A stretch of DNA of 64,000 nt from Rahnella sp. AA. Lineage in GTDB: Bacteria > Pseudomonadota > Gammaproteobacteria > Enterobacterales > Enterobacteriaceae. This document shows, piece after piece, positions 49,750 through 58,310 of this stretch (positions are counted from its first letter, which is position 1; each line of letters starts with the position of its first letter). Position numbers and translations under genes: made by a program. The stretch spans positions 806,001 to 870,000 of the forward strand of contig NZ_PITQ01000001.1 of NCBI RefSeq assembly GCF_002834385.1, given 5' to 3'. A model generated the notes under the pieces. It made no database searches. It saw only the letters and a list, made by a program, of their open reading frames with translations, and was not told the origin of the DNA.

Positions 49750-51099
49750 TCAGTGCTGTACCAGCGTGGCGAAGTAGTACACCAGCGGAACAGCCAGAAT
49801 ATAAAGCCCCAGGGGGACTTCCCGCGCTTTACCCGCGACTATTTTGATGATGATGTAAAACAATAATCCCCCCGCGATACCCGTACCAAAGCTATTGGAA
49901 ATCAAAGTAGTCATGATCATCAGCAGCACCGGCAGAGCATCAGTGAAATTCGCTAAATCGACTTTACGTAAATTACTGAACATGTTCAGACCGATAAGAA
50001 TCAGGGCAGGGGCTGTCGCTTCTTTGGGGATCATTAATGCGATCGGTGTAAACAACAGCATTAGCAGAAACATGACGGCAGCTGCAAGCGCCGTCAGCCC
50101 TGTTTTACCTCCAGCTTCAGCAGCGGCTGAGGATTCGATCAGCGCTGTTGCAGCAGGGATGCCAACAATCGGGCCAAGTGCGGCAGCAATAGAATCAACC
50201 ATGAAAGGCCGGTTAATGTGCTTCATATTACCCTGTTCGTCGAGCAATCCGGCTTCGCCACCGACAGCCAGCGTGGTGCCCATTGTCGAGAAGAATTCTG
50301 AGGCGAAGAAAATGAACAGGAAAGGCAGAAAAGCGATATTCAATGCGCCAGCAAGGTCTACTTTGGCAAACAACGGGGTGACGGAGTGGGGCAAAGAAAT
50401 CCACTGTGCGGGGAGATGCGTCACACCAAAAGGAATGCCTGCGACGGTTGCCAGTAAAATAGCCCAAAGGATAGCCCCGGGAACCTTACGCGCCTGTAGT
50501 CCCACCGCAACCAGTAAGCCGAGAAGGGCAATCAGTGCGCCCGGAGCGGTAAAATCGCCTAATCCCAGCGCATGAGTTTTCGCATTTGCCATCACCAGCC
50601 CGGCATTACGAAAACCGAGAAGAGCAACGAAGATCCCTATTGATGCGGTCAGGCCAAGCTTGATCGACTGTGGTACAGAGCGGGTGACGATTTCCCTCAG
50701 TCCGAAAACAGTCATGACGAAAAATAAAATGCCTGACCAGCAGGCGATACCTAACGCGACAGGCCAGGTAATGCCGTCACCCGCAAGCGTGATCCCCACC
50801 AGCACGGAGCCTCCAATGCCAGGGCCAACCATAAACGGCAGATTGGCGTAAAGCGCCATCAGAAGCGATCCCAGTACAAATACCAGGATGACGCCCGTGG
50901 TCGCAGCGCCTTTATCCATGCCGCTGACTGCCAGTAAGCCGGGAATGACAACCAGTAAATAGGCCGCTGCCAGAAACCCTGTTATGCCAGCCAGACATTC
51001 GGTTTTTACTTTAGTCTGGCGCTGAAGTAACTGAAAGCGGCGTTCCAGCCAACTTTCGGCAGTTGCAGGTGTAACATTTTTCACCGAACTTTCACTCAT
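49750..51099 (-). CDS. NCS2 (AzgA-type) purine permease, probably adenine
   Basis: This 449-residue membrane protein of the nucleobase cation symporter 2 AzgA-like group has about 12-14 helices, with GFLAAAYLLVV, PGIGGSVLVG, FFSTMGTTLAVGGEAGLLDEQG, and the late NSFGTGIAGG motif. E. coli relatives are AdeP/AdeQ (adenine) and GhxP/GhxQ (guanine/hypoxanthine). Co-direction with adenine deaminase, 71 bp upstream, favours adenine. The exact substrate is an inference. Confidence 0.88.
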   Translation of the reverse strand: MSESSVKNVTPATAESWLERRFQLLQRQTKVKTECLAGITGFLAAAYLLVVIPGLLAVSGMDKGAATTGVILVFVLGSLLMALYANLPFMVGPGIGGSVLVGITLAGDGITWPVALGIACWSGILFFVMTVFGLREIVTRSVPQSIKLGLTASIGIFVALLGFRNAGLVMANAKTHALGLGDFTAPGALIALLGLLVAVGLQARKVPGAILWAILLATVAGIPFGVTHLPAQWISLPHSVTPLFAKVDLAGALNIAFLPFLFIFFASEFFSTMGTTLAVGGEAGLLDEQGNMKHINRPFMVDSIAAALGPIVGIPAATALIESSAAAEAGGKTGLTALAAAVMFLLMLLFTPIALMIPKEATAPALILIGLNMFSNLRKVDLANFTDALPVLLMIMTTLISNSFGTGIAGGLLFYIIIKIVAGKAREVPLGLYILAVPLVYYFATLVQH

Positions 51100-51170
51100 A
51101 CAAACTCCCCTGAAAATGTTTTTATAATGTTGTGTTTACTATCATTTTTGTGTTTTTAGGCCGGAACGAC

Positions 51171-52952
51171 TCAGGCATTATCGGGCCAGACTTCCAGAAC
51201 CGGATTGACGATTTCACGCAAACTGCCGTCAGTCAGCCCGAGGTCAGTCAGATGTGGCCCTGCATTACAGGCCAGACAGGTTCCTTCAATAGCTTTGAAA
51301 ACCCGGTAAGGCGGTTCCCAGTCGGCGATCTGTGTGCTGAGTTCACGCAGATTCTTAAATTCTTTCGCCAGCCGTTCTGCCGGTAAATCGGAAAGCATCC
51401 CGGCAATTGGCATTTCAACTTGTGCCAGAAGTTTGCCATGCTGGCTCAACGCCATTCCGCCACCGCTGGCGATCAGTTGATTTGCCGCCAGTGCCATGTC
51501 TGCAGGTTCACGCCCGATAACCACCAGATTGTGGGCGTCATGCGAGTAAGACGTTGCAATCGCGCCGCGCAGTTCTCCCCATCCTTCCAGCAGAGCCATT
51601 TGCGGTGCTGCATCGTGGCGTCCGTGGCGATGCTGTACCCAAATCAGGCTGAAACCTTCAGGAACCTGAACCGTACCTTCCTGTACGCTGACCGTGACTT
51701 CGCTCCATTGGGTAAAACGCGCACCTTTGATGTTACGCAGGCGTGCCTTACCGTTGTTCAGACCCGGAATTTTCAGCCGGAAGCTGTCTTCGCTCAGCGG
51801 CGCAAGGTGCATCGTGTTTCGGGGAGGAACGACGTTACTGGCGGCTGGAAGAGTGAACAGAAGTTTGCCTTCTTTTGCCACGCAGGAACCGGCGACGTAA
51901 ACGGCGTGTGGATGGAGCGTTTCCAGTGAGTCAAAAGCGATAAGATCTGCTGTCCGTCCGGCAGCAATCAGCCCTAAATCTGAGCGCTGCATACGGATTG
52001 CCGCATTGAAGGTTGCCATTCTCAACACATCTTCCGGGCGAAAACCACAGGAAATCAGCAATCTGATGAGTGCAATCAGCCCCCCTTTTTCGAGCAGATG
52101 ATCGGGCGGTACATCGTCTGTGCAAAGTGTGATTTGAGAAGAAAGGTGCGGGAGTGCCAGCAATGTTGCTGCGATGTCGGGCAGGAGATAAGGATGCGAA
52201 CCACGAATTTGCAGTGTCAGGCCGGCGCGCAATTTCTCCAGAGCATCTTCTGCGGAGGTCAGTTCATGATCGGAGGTTACGCCCGCCGCCAGATAAGCCT
52301 GTAGCTGTTCGTCTTTCAGGCCGCGAGCGTGGCCTTCAATAAGTTTGCCGCTATTAAGGCCAGCGTCGAGGATCTCAAGCATCCGTTCACTGTCGTTAAG
52401 CACGCCGTACATGTCCATGACTTCGGCAACGCCAGCCACTTCCGGCCAGCTCAGCATGGTTTGCATTTCCTGACCTTTAAAATCAGCCCCCGACATTTCC
52501 AGTCCCGGCGTTGAAGGCACGCTGGAAGGGGCCGCACAAATCACCCGTAATGGCAGATTTCGGCTCGATTGCACTGCATACTGAACGCCTGCAACGCCCA
52601 GCACATTCGCCAGTTCGTGAGGATCCCAGAACACCGTTGTCGTACCTTGTGCAACGACAATCTCAGCATATTTTTCAGGTGTAAGGTGAGAACTTTCGAT
52701 GTGAACATGGGTATCGATGAGGCCTGGTGAGAGATAACTTCCAGATAAATCATCAACGTTTTCTGTTTGTGTGAATCTCCCACGGGGATGAACGCTGGAA
52801 ATCATACTGCCGGTGAGCCCGACATCGGCTTCACGAACTTCCCCCGTGACCATATCGATAACCTTTGCATTAATCAGCAGACGGTCAAAGGGGATTTTCC
52901 CTAATGCGGCGTGGACGGCCCGCTGGCGCAGGGAAGCGATGTTATCGGTCAT
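51171..52952 (-). CDS. ade: Adenine deaminase
   Basis: Ade deaminates adenine to hypoxanthine. The 593-residue amidohydrolase has the metal motif DTHVHIESS (about residues 80-88), FWDPHELANV (about 108-117), GHARGL, and late SHDAHNL and CNAGPHL blocks, typical of the Ade family (COG1001). E. coli has a cryptic copy elsewhere in its genome, so this location is specific to the lineage. It shares an operon direction with the NCS2 permease and a divergent LysR gene. Confidence 0.95.
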   Translation of the reverse strand: MTDNIASLRQRAVHAALGKIPFDRLLINAKVIDMVTGEVREADVGLTGSMISSVHPRGRFTQTENVDDLSGSYLSPGLIDTHVHIESSHLTPEKYAEIVVAQGTTTVFWDPHELANVLGVAGVQYAVQSSRNLPLRVICAAPSSVPSTPGLEMSGADFKGQEMQTMLSWPEVAGVAEVMDMYGVLNDSERMLEILDAGLNSGKLIEGHARGLKDEQLQAYLAAGVTSDHELTSAEDALEKLRAGLTLQIRGSHPYLLPDIAATLLALPHLSSQITLCTDDVPPDHLLEKGGLIALIRLLISCGFRPEDVLRMATFNAAIRMQRSDLGLIAAGRTADLIAFDSLETLHPHAVYVAGSCVAKEGKLLFTLPAASNVVPPRNTMHLAPLSEDSFRLKIPGLNNGKARLRNIKGARFTQWSEVTVSVQEGTVQVPEGFSLIWVQHRHGRHDAAPQMALLEGWGELRGAIATSYSHDAHNLVVIGREPADMALAANQLIASGGGMALSQHGKLLAQVEMPIAGMLSDLPAERLAKEFKNLRELSTQIADWEPPYRVFKAIEGTCLACNAGPHLTDLGLTDGSLREIVNPVLEVWPDNA

Positions 52953-53054
52953 GTCAGTACCTGAATTTGTACGATGATGGGGCTAATGTAAGGAGAGGGG
53001 GGGACTTTGCACAGATGAATTAATTTATCCGTTTATAAGATGCGGTTATGCTGA

Positions 53055-53066
53055 GCAAACGTTTTC
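53055..53066. promoter_or_regulatory. PurR-box-like site between ade and the LysR gene
   Basis: GCAAACGTTTTC matches the core of the PurR consensus ACGCAAACGTTTNCGT at all twelve internal positions, while the outer two bases on each side differ. It lies 26 bases before the LysR ATG and 103 bp before ade. PurR control of an adenine module would be logical, but this is a motif match only. Confidence 0.45.
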
Positions 53067-53091
53067 TATTTTAGCGGAGTCACTGTATATC

Positions 53092-54039
53092 ATGTCTGAA
53101 TCCTGGCGCCGGTTGCCCGCACTTTCCCTTAAGCAAATTCAATATTTTGTGACACTTGCTCAGTTACGCAGTTTCACTGAAACGGCTAACCGCCTTGCTA
53201 TTAGCCAGCCCGCATTAAGCAGCGCGCTTCGGCAAATTGAGTCCGTACTGGGGGGGAAATTATTAAACCGTACCGCGCAGGGCGTGAGCCTGACTGAGCA
53301 GGGCGAGGCGGTTCTCCCTTACGCGGAACGCTTATTGAATACGGCTCATAGCGTATTCGACGATATGCAACAAATTATGCGTCAGGGAGGTGATGGAACG
53401 TTGCGGATAGGATTGGTGCCTTCTGTCAGCACATTGTTATTTCCTGCTGTACCACAGTTACTCTCGGAATATTTCCCTGATATGCGTGTGGAATTCCATG
53501 ACCTGACAAACGATGCGTTATTACTGGAACTCGTGAATGGTTCCGTTGATTTTGGTATCGGCGCAACAGACAGTACAGTGCCGGAATCTATTGCTGTTTA
53601 CCCTTTATTGGAAGACCCCTTCGTGGCAGTTATCAGGCGTGATGATCCCCTGGCCGAAGGGCATAATATCCCGTGGCGGCAATTAATTAAAAAAGACATT
53701 GCGTTGTTTTCCAAGGGAAATGTCAGCAGGTTGGTCACGTCGCTAATTGAAAGCCATCGATTGAATTTGCAGGTGAGTTATCGTGTCGATTTCCAGGAAA
53801 CATTATATGGCTTAGTGCGTTCACGTATGGCACTGGCTATTTTGCCCGAGTTATATACTGCAACACTTAATGATAATGAATTAACGGTGATTCACTTACA
53901 GCAGCCAACATTAAGCCGTACCGTTGCGATGATGCGCAAACCCGCACCGCTGCGTTCGTTAAAAACAGAACAATGTTTTCAGTTTCTTTTGCAAACATTT
54001 CACCGGCAGATCAAGGAGAAATCGGAAAGGACACGGTGA
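53092..54039 (+). CDS. LysR-family transcriptional regulator
   Basis: This 315-residue LysR-type regulator has an N-terminal winged helix-turn-helix (about residues 10-70, LKQIQYFVTLAQLRSFTETANRLAISQPALSSALRQIE) and a C-terminal effector-binding domain (about 98-300). It is divergent from ade, with 139 bp between them, so it probably controls the ade-permease operon and itself. The effector is unknown and a purine is the simplest guess. A hairpin terminator follows. Confidence 0.9.
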   Translation: MSESWRRLPALSLKQIQYFVTLAQLRSFTETANRLAISQPALSSALRQIESVLGGKLLNRTAQGVSLTEQGEAVLPYAERLLNTAHSVFDDMQQIMRQGGDGTLRIGLVPSVSTLLFPAVPQLLSEYFPDMRVEFHDLTNDALLLELVNGSVDFGIGATDSTVPESIAVYPLLEDPFVAVIRRDDPLAEGHNIPWRQLIKKDIALFSKGNVSRLVTSLIESHRLNLQVSYRVDFQETLYGLVRSRMALAILPELYTATLNDNELTVIHLQQPTLSRTVAMMRKPAPLRSLKTEQCFQFLLQTFHRQIKEKSERTR

Positions 54040-54083
54040 AAATAGTTAAATAATGCTTAAGCTATTTTGTATGAATAATAAGC

Positions 54084-54114
54084 GTCAGGCCGAAAGTATT
54101 TCGACCTGACTTTG
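54084..54114. terminator. Terminator between the LysR gene and hha
   Basis: GTCAGG-C-CGAAA (54084-54095) pairs with TTTCG-A-CCTGAC (54099-54110) with one internal mismatch, followed by TTTG. It can serve both convergent genes. Confidence 0.72.
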
Positions 54115-54118
54115 TTGG

Positions 54119-54322
54119 TCACCGCACGAATTTCCAAACAGCTACCGGGATTTTATCGTACAGCTTGTTCATCGTTAGCTCCGCTAAACGATGATCGGCC
54201 GCCGAGTAAAACAATTCGAGTTCGTCGTCGGAAAGTTCGTACTTATTTTTCTCAATAACACGTTCAAGTGTATCAATAGTGGTGCATTTTCTTAAACGCA
54301 TCAAATAGTCGATTTTGTTCAT
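54119..54322 (-). CDS. hha: Hemolysin expression-modulating protein Hha (YmoA-like)
   Basis: Hha is a small nucleoid-associated protein that binds H-NS and silences horizontally acquired, osmoregulated and virulence genes. The 67-residue protein ([46 protein letters not shown] in outline) is the same length as Yersinia YmoA. I chose the ATG at 54322, which has AAGG upstream. An ATG 11 codons earlier has no ribosome site. It follows tomB by 45 bp. Confidence 0.94.
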   Translation of the reverse strand: MNKIDYLMRLRKCTTIDTLERVIEKNKYELSDDELELFYSAADHRLAELTMNKLYDKIPVAVWKFVR

Positions 54323-54367
54323 CTTAGCCTTTTCATTTTTATCTGATGACTGCATATAAATTATTAC

Positions 54368-54736
54368 TCAAGTTTTCATTAGGGTACAGATGTAGTCCCC
54401 TGAGAACATTCTGAATAGTCGCTTTTTGGTCTTTTGCCATTGGCGCAAGTCAGAATCGTTAATTCCATAATTACTGAACAGGGTGTAGGTATCATCCAGA
54501 TACTCTTCAACCAGATCACTTAAATGGTTATCGTCCGGATACTTAATTTTAAAGCTCATCACAAAGGATGCAATGTGTTCAATCAGTTCGTTAAGCTGTA
54601 GGTTAACGGCCGAAGTCGGATCGTTAACCCATCCGTGATGGCTGTCACCCAGTGTCGCAATGCCTTCGTCATACAGCATTTCATTCAGGTAGCGTAACTG
54701 AGCGATATCGTGCCGCTTAGGCGAGTACTCATCCAT
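54368..54736 (-). CDS. tomB: Hha toxicity modulator TomB
   Basis: TomB (YbaJ) neutralises Hha toxicity, and the pair is treated as a toxin-antitoxin system in E. coli and Salmonella biofilms. The 122-residue protein has the family blocks MDEYSPKRHDIAQLRYLNE and SNYGINDSDLRQWQKTKKRLFRMF. The ATG at 54736 follows GGAGGGG. An in-frame upstream start is unsupported. It is upstream of hha on the same strand. Confidence 0.94.
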   Translation of the reverse strand: MDEYSPKRHDIAQLRYLNEMLYDEGIATLGDSHHGWVNDPTSAVNLQLNELIEHIASFVMSFKIKYPDDNHLSDLVEEYLDDTYTLFSNYGINDSDLRQWQKTKKRLFRMFSGDYICTLMKT

Positions 54737-54966
54737 ATCATCCCCTCCGTAATGGTTTATTCGGTGTTGATAACACTCTGTGAGTAAACAACAAAACATG
54801 GTGACTTACAGAAAACGGCTCTCACTGCAAACGCTATGAACTTGCTTATACACCAAAGACAATCATAAAGAACAGTCTTTGAGATGAGATTTACGGGACT
54901 TATTACAAAACCAGTAATTTAAATATAATTCATTTTGAGAAAGCTGCGCAAATGTATTACCCAAAC

Positions 54967-55320
54967 TTACAATTCCTCAGCGGTCGTCCCTTTACTCAAT
55001 TCAATAATATCAAACTCCAGTCCCTCGGGTTTAACATGGAATGTCACATTTTGCGTCATAAACTCTTCTGCATTAATGTCCAGACAACCATTGAAAATCG
55101 TCCATCGGAACTTGTAAGTCATTGAATAATACTTTTGGTCAATTTGTGTTATTGACACGATTTGCAAAGAATTTGATTCATAACGCGCATTTTCTGAAAA
55201 ATAAGTTAAATCTCCGATTAACAGATCTTCAATTCCAGATAAAGCAGGTTCAATAATCTGTTGTAAATCCTGAACAGACAGAGTTTGCCCATTAATATCG
55301 TAAGGGATAGTTTTCTTCAA
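54967..55320 (-). CDS. Uncharacterised 117-residue protein
   Basis: I do not recognise this protein. It starts MKKTIPYDINGQTLSVQDLQQII, has no signal peptide and no membrane helix, and looks like a small alpha/beta soluble domain with a C-terminal acidic tail. The ATG at 55320 has GAGG about 8-12 bases upstream (as GAGGTAAG on the minus strand). It is flanked by low-GC DNA of the hha-tomB neighbourhood, which suggests transfer or lineage-specific gain. It is separated from tomB by about 230 bp of A/T-rich sequence. Confidence 0.6.
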   Translation of the reverse strand: MKKTIPYDINGQTLSVQDLQQIIEPALSGIEDLLIGDLTYFSENARYESNSLQIVSITQIDQKYYSMTYKFRWTIFNGCLDINAEEFMTQNVTFHVKPEGLEFDIIELSKGTTAEEL

Positions 55321-55570
55321 AGGGCTTACCTCTTGACCACATACTTTTTCATTATTGCATACTTTCGTCAGGATGTGTTTTGAGCAACGAAAAAAAATTC
55401 AAACCCTAAAATTCATAACTTTCTGATTGTAATGCAAATTACTATCCATTCATTAAATTTTACCCTTTTCTAACAGTTTAGGCCTATTTCCTCGTCCCGA
55501 TCGTCCTTCCGCGCCGGGTGCGGTAAAAAACTGAAACAGTTCGTATATTGATACAAGCCCTGTTTTGTGA

Positions 55571-55585
55571 TGTTATATTGTAACG
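55571..55585 (+). promoter_or_regulatory. Zur-box-like operator of the zinc ABC operon
   Basis: TGTTATATTGTAACG matches 12 of 14 fixed positions of the core Zur palindrome TGTTATA-N-TATAACA. It overlaps the probable -10 of a promoter with TTGATA (55548-55553) as -35, and lies 13 bases before the first ATG of the operon. The second Zur-box-like site in this window (58744-58758) supports the reading. Confidence 0.65.
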
Positions 55586-55597
55586 AATGGAGGGGCC

Positions 55598-55705
55598 ATG
55601 ACCAAAACACTCTTTACACTTTCTTCGCCGGTACGCTGTGTCGCTGTACTGGCTGTGCTCGCTGTTTTATGGGGTGCTATTTACTGGGCTATTTCACTAC
55701 CATGA
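55598..55705 (+). CDS. 35-residue membrane microprotein of the zinc operon
   Basis: This short frame, below usual annotation limits, starts with ATG 4 bases after GGAGGGG and ends in TGA overlapping the ATG of the ABC ATPase gene (ATGA, 55702-55705). The peptide begins MTKTLFTLSSPVRC and continues as a hydrophobic helix (VAVLAVLAVLWGAIYWAISLP) that could span the membrane once. Good ribosome site, Zur-box-like site and 4-bp overlap make translation likely. It may be an accessory subunit or only a coupling leader. I know no homologue. Confidence 0.6.
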   Translation: MTKTLFTLSSPVRCVAVLAVLAVLWGAIYWAISLP

Positions 55706-56430
55706 TTTTTGTTAATGATGTTGAAGTCGGATACGACCGCCAGGCAGTGGCGATGCCGCTTAACGGCCAGTTCCTTTGTGGTTCCCTGACGGCGGTTATT
55801 GGCGCTAATGGGGCAGGAAAATCGACTTTTCTTAAAACACTTGCAGGACTCCAGCAGGCCGTCGCAGGCAAGATCACTTTTACCGGCGGCAAACGTCCGC
55901 GTCTTGCGTATTTGCCCCAGCAGGCAGAACTGGATCGTGGTTTTCCAATCAGTGTGTTTGATCTCGTTGCGATGGGGTGCTGGCCACAAAGCGGATTATT
56001 TGGCGGTATCAGCCGGCATTCAGCGGCGGCGGTGGGCAAAGCACTGGAAACAGTAGGCATGACTGAAATGTCCCATTTACCCGTAGGGGCGCTTTCCGGT
56101 GGTCAACTGCAACGTACGTTGTTCGCGCGTTTACTGGTACAGCAAGCACCGCTGATTATGCTTGATGAGCCCTTCACGGGGATCGACACGCAAACAACTG
56201 AATTATTGCTGAAAGTCATCGCACAGTGGCATCAGGAAGGCAAAACCGTCATTGCGGTTTTACACGATATCTCGATGGTTGCCCGGCATTTCCCGCAAGT
56301 CCTCTATCTCAGCGCCCAGCAAAATTTATGGGGAACCGCAAAAGATGTTTTAGGACACTTCCCGCATCAGGCTCATGCCTGCGTATCGACAGAACCTTTC
56401 TCTCTGGCGACGGGAGTCGCAAATTCATGA
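55702..56430 (+). CDS. Zinc-type ABC transporter, ATP-binding protein
   Basis: This 242-residue ATPase of a metal importer has Walker A GANGAGKST (residues 34-42), Q-loop LPQQ, signature LSGGQ (131-135), Walker B LIMLDEP (151-157), and the H-loop VLHDIS. The ATG at 55702 overlaps the microprotein stop. The frame open from 55567 is only read-through of upstream sequence. It overlaps the permease by 4 bp. It is a second system besides any ZnuABC elsewhere. Confidence 0.93.
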   Translation: MIFVNDVEVGYDRQAVAMPLNGQFLCGSLTAVIGANGAGKSTFLKTLAGLQQAVAGKITFTGGKRPRLAYLPQQAELDRGFPISVFDLVAMGCWPQSGLFGGISRHSAAAVGKALETVGMTEMSHLPVGALSGGQLQRTLFARLLVQQAPLIMLDEPFTGIDTQTTELLLKVIAQWHQEGKTVIAVLHDISMVARHFPQVLYLSAQQNLWGTAKDVLGHFPHQAHACVSTEPFSLATGVANS

Positions 56431-57284
56431 TGCTTTTTCATTTGCTGGCTGACCCTTTTATTGAATTCGGCTTCATGCGCCGTGCGTTGATCGCTTGCAT
56501 TGCCTTATCAATCAGCGCGACCCCATTGGGTGTTTTCCTGCTGCTGCGCCGGATGAGCCTGGTCGGCGATGCACTATCTCATGCTGTATTGCCGGGCGCT
56601 GCGATAGGCTATCTGATTTCAGGTATGTCACTGGTCGCGATGGGGATCGGCGGGTTTATTGCAGGTTTGGCGGTTGCGATGCTTTCCGGGCTGGTGAGTC
56701 GACGGACACAGCTGAAAGAAGATGCCAGTTTTGCTGGTTTTTATCTCGGCTCACTGGCGCTGGGCGTCACACTGGTTTCCCTGCGCGGCTCGAGTGTTGA
56801 TCTTTTACACGTGCTGTTTGGCTCTATTCTGGCCATAGACTCTTCTGCCATGATCATGGTGGGTATTATTACCAGCCTTTCACTATTGGTGCTGGCTTGT
56901 ATCTATCGTGCTCTGGTTATTGAATCTTTTGACCCTCTATTTTTGCGGGTCAGCGCAGGAAAATGGCTGGCGGCAATCCACGGTATTTTCCTGGCGCTGG
57001 TGGTGATTAATCTGGTTGCCGGTTTCCAGATCCTTGGCACTCTGATGTCAGTCGGCTTAATGATGCTGCCTGCTGCCAGCGCACGTTTCTGGGCGCGTGA
57101 TTTACCGCATACCTTACTGAGCGCCATGATCATTGGTGTCATCGCCAGCGTAGTAGGGCTGATTTGGTCTTATTACGCGTCGTTGCCGGCCGGGCCGGCG
57201 ATTGTGCTCAGCGCGACAGTTATCTTCTTTATTTCTGTTTTATTTGGAAAGCGTGGCGGAATGTTAACTGCCTCGCGAGCTTAA
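56427..57284 (+). CDS. Zinc-type ABC transporter, permease
   Basis: This 285-residue permease of the ABC-3 (ZnuB/MntB) family has about eight membrane helices, with the typical LLRRMSLVGDALSHAVLPGAAIGYL segment and VGFQILGTLM-like VAGFQILGTLMSVGLMMLPAASA. The start ATG overlaps the stop of the ATPase (ATGA), so translation is coupled. The substrate-binding protein follows after 22 bp. Confidence 0.93.
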   Translation: MMLFHLLADPFIEFGFMRRALIACIALSISATPLGVFLLLRRMSLVGDALSHAVLPGAAIGYLISGMSLVAMGIGGFIAGLAVAMLSGLVSRRTQLKEDASFAGFYLGSLALGVTLVSLRGSSVDLLHVLFGSILAIDSSAMIMVGIITSLSLLVLACIYRALVIESFDPLFLRVSAGKWLAAIHGIFLALVVINLVAGFQILGTLMSVGLMMLPAASARFWARDLPHTLLSAMIIGVIASVVGLIWSYYASLPAGPAIVLSATVIFFISVLFGKRGGMLTASRA

Positions 57285-57306
57285 GTAGTACCACTATTAA
57301 GGGGAC

Positions 57307-58188
57307 ATGATGAAAGTATTACCTGTATCACTCGCAGTAGCTGCCCTGCTGTCGAGCCCGCTGGCGATGGCTAAAACCGTCGATGCGGTAGCCAGTTTCT
57401 CAATCCTTGGCGACATTGTTCAGGAAGTGGGGGGCGAGCATGTAAAAGTGACTACATTGGTCGGGCCGGATGGTGATCCGCACAGCTTCGAGCCTGCGCC
57501 AAAAGACAGCAAAGCGATTAACGCTTCTGACGTTGTTTTCGTCAGTGGCTTAGGGTTGGAAGGGTGGATCGACCGCCTGGTCACCGCATCGGGCTATAAA
57601 GGCCATCTGGTGACGGCATCTGAAGGCGTTAATTCCCGCAAAATGGAAGAGGATGGTAAGCAAATCACCGATCCTCATGCCTGGAACAGCATGGCGAACG
57701 GGGTGATTTACGCGACCAATGTGATGAATGCGTTAATCAAAGCCGACCCGGAAGATGCGGATTATTTCCGCCAGCGCGGAACGGCTTACATTGAGCAACT
57801 GCAAAAACTGGATGCCTGGGCGAAAACGGAATTCACCGGCATCCCTCAGTCAAAACGCAAGGTGCTGACCAGCCACGATGCTTTTGGCTATTTCGGTCAG
57901 GAATACCACGTTAGTTTTATGGCTCCGGTCGGTTTTTCTACCGAAGCTGAGGCCAGCGCCAGCGGTGTGGCTTCTCTGATCAAACAGATCAAAGAGGAGA
58001 AAGTGAAAACTTATTTCATCGAAAACCAAACCGATCCGCGCCTGGTGAAACAGATTGCTGCTGCCAGCGGGGCGCAACCGGGTGGAGAGTTGTATCCGGA
58101 AGCATTGTCAGGCCCGCAAGGTCCGGCTACGACTTATGTGAAAGCGTTCAAGCATAACGTTGAAACGATTGTCGCCAGCATGAAATAA
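57307..58188 (+). CDS. Zinc-type ABC transporter, substrate-binding protein
   Basis: This 293-residue periplasmic protein has a signal peptide ending near AMA-K (about 22-23). Candidate metal ligands are His59 (DPHSFEP), His124 (DPHAW) and His190 (SHDAFGYF), plus Asp243 (ENQTDPR). The third ligand is His, as in zinc binders, rather than the Glu of manganese binders. It lacks the long His-rich loop of ZnuA and so resembles AztC-like proteins, from memory. Zinc rather than manganese is favoured also by the Zur-box-like site upstream. Confidence 0.9.
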   Translation: MMKVLPVSLAVAALLSSPLAMAKTVDAVASFSILGDIVQEVGGEHVKVTTLVGPDGDPHSFEPAPKDSKAINASDVVFVSGLGLEGWIDRLVTASGYKGHLVTASEGVNSRKMEEDGKQITDPHAWNSMANGVIYATNVMNALIKADPEDADYFRQRGTAYIEQLQKLDAWAKTEFTGIPQSKRKVLTSHDAFGYFGQEYHVSFMAPVGFSTEAEASASGVASLIKQIKEEKVKTYFIENQTDPRLVKQIAAASGAQPGGELYPEALSGPQGPATTYVKAFKHNVETIVASMK

Positions 58189-58194
58189 GATTTC

Positions 58195-58225
58195 CCTCCC
58201 CACAGTCATACCGTGGGGAGGTTTT
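58195..58225 (+). terminator. Terminator of the zinc ABC operon
   Basis: CCTCCCCAC (58195-58203) pairs with GTGGGGAGG (58213-58221), followed by TTTT. Confidence 0.83.
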
Positions 58226-58246
58226 ACATCATGTCTTAGTCATAGA

Positions 58247-58278
58247 AAAAGCCCCGTCGGGCAAGCGGCGGGGCTTTT
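58247..58278. terminator. Terminator after rpmJ2 (bidirectional)
   Basis: AAAAGCCCCG (58247-58256) pairs with CGGGGCTTTT (58269-58278). The inner bases TCGG and GCGG are only partly paired. On the minus strand it is the terminator of rpmE2-rpmJ2. Confidence 0.82.
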
Positions 58279-58310
58279 ATTTTTTTGAGTAAAAGGGCAA
58301 ACAGAAAATA

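Noticed and set aside
55567-55701. N-terminal extension of the zinc ABC ATPase back to 55567
   Set aside because: The extra residues are cysteine rich and unlike any ATPase. They are the shifted frame of the microprotein, and the ATG at 55702 matches the family start.
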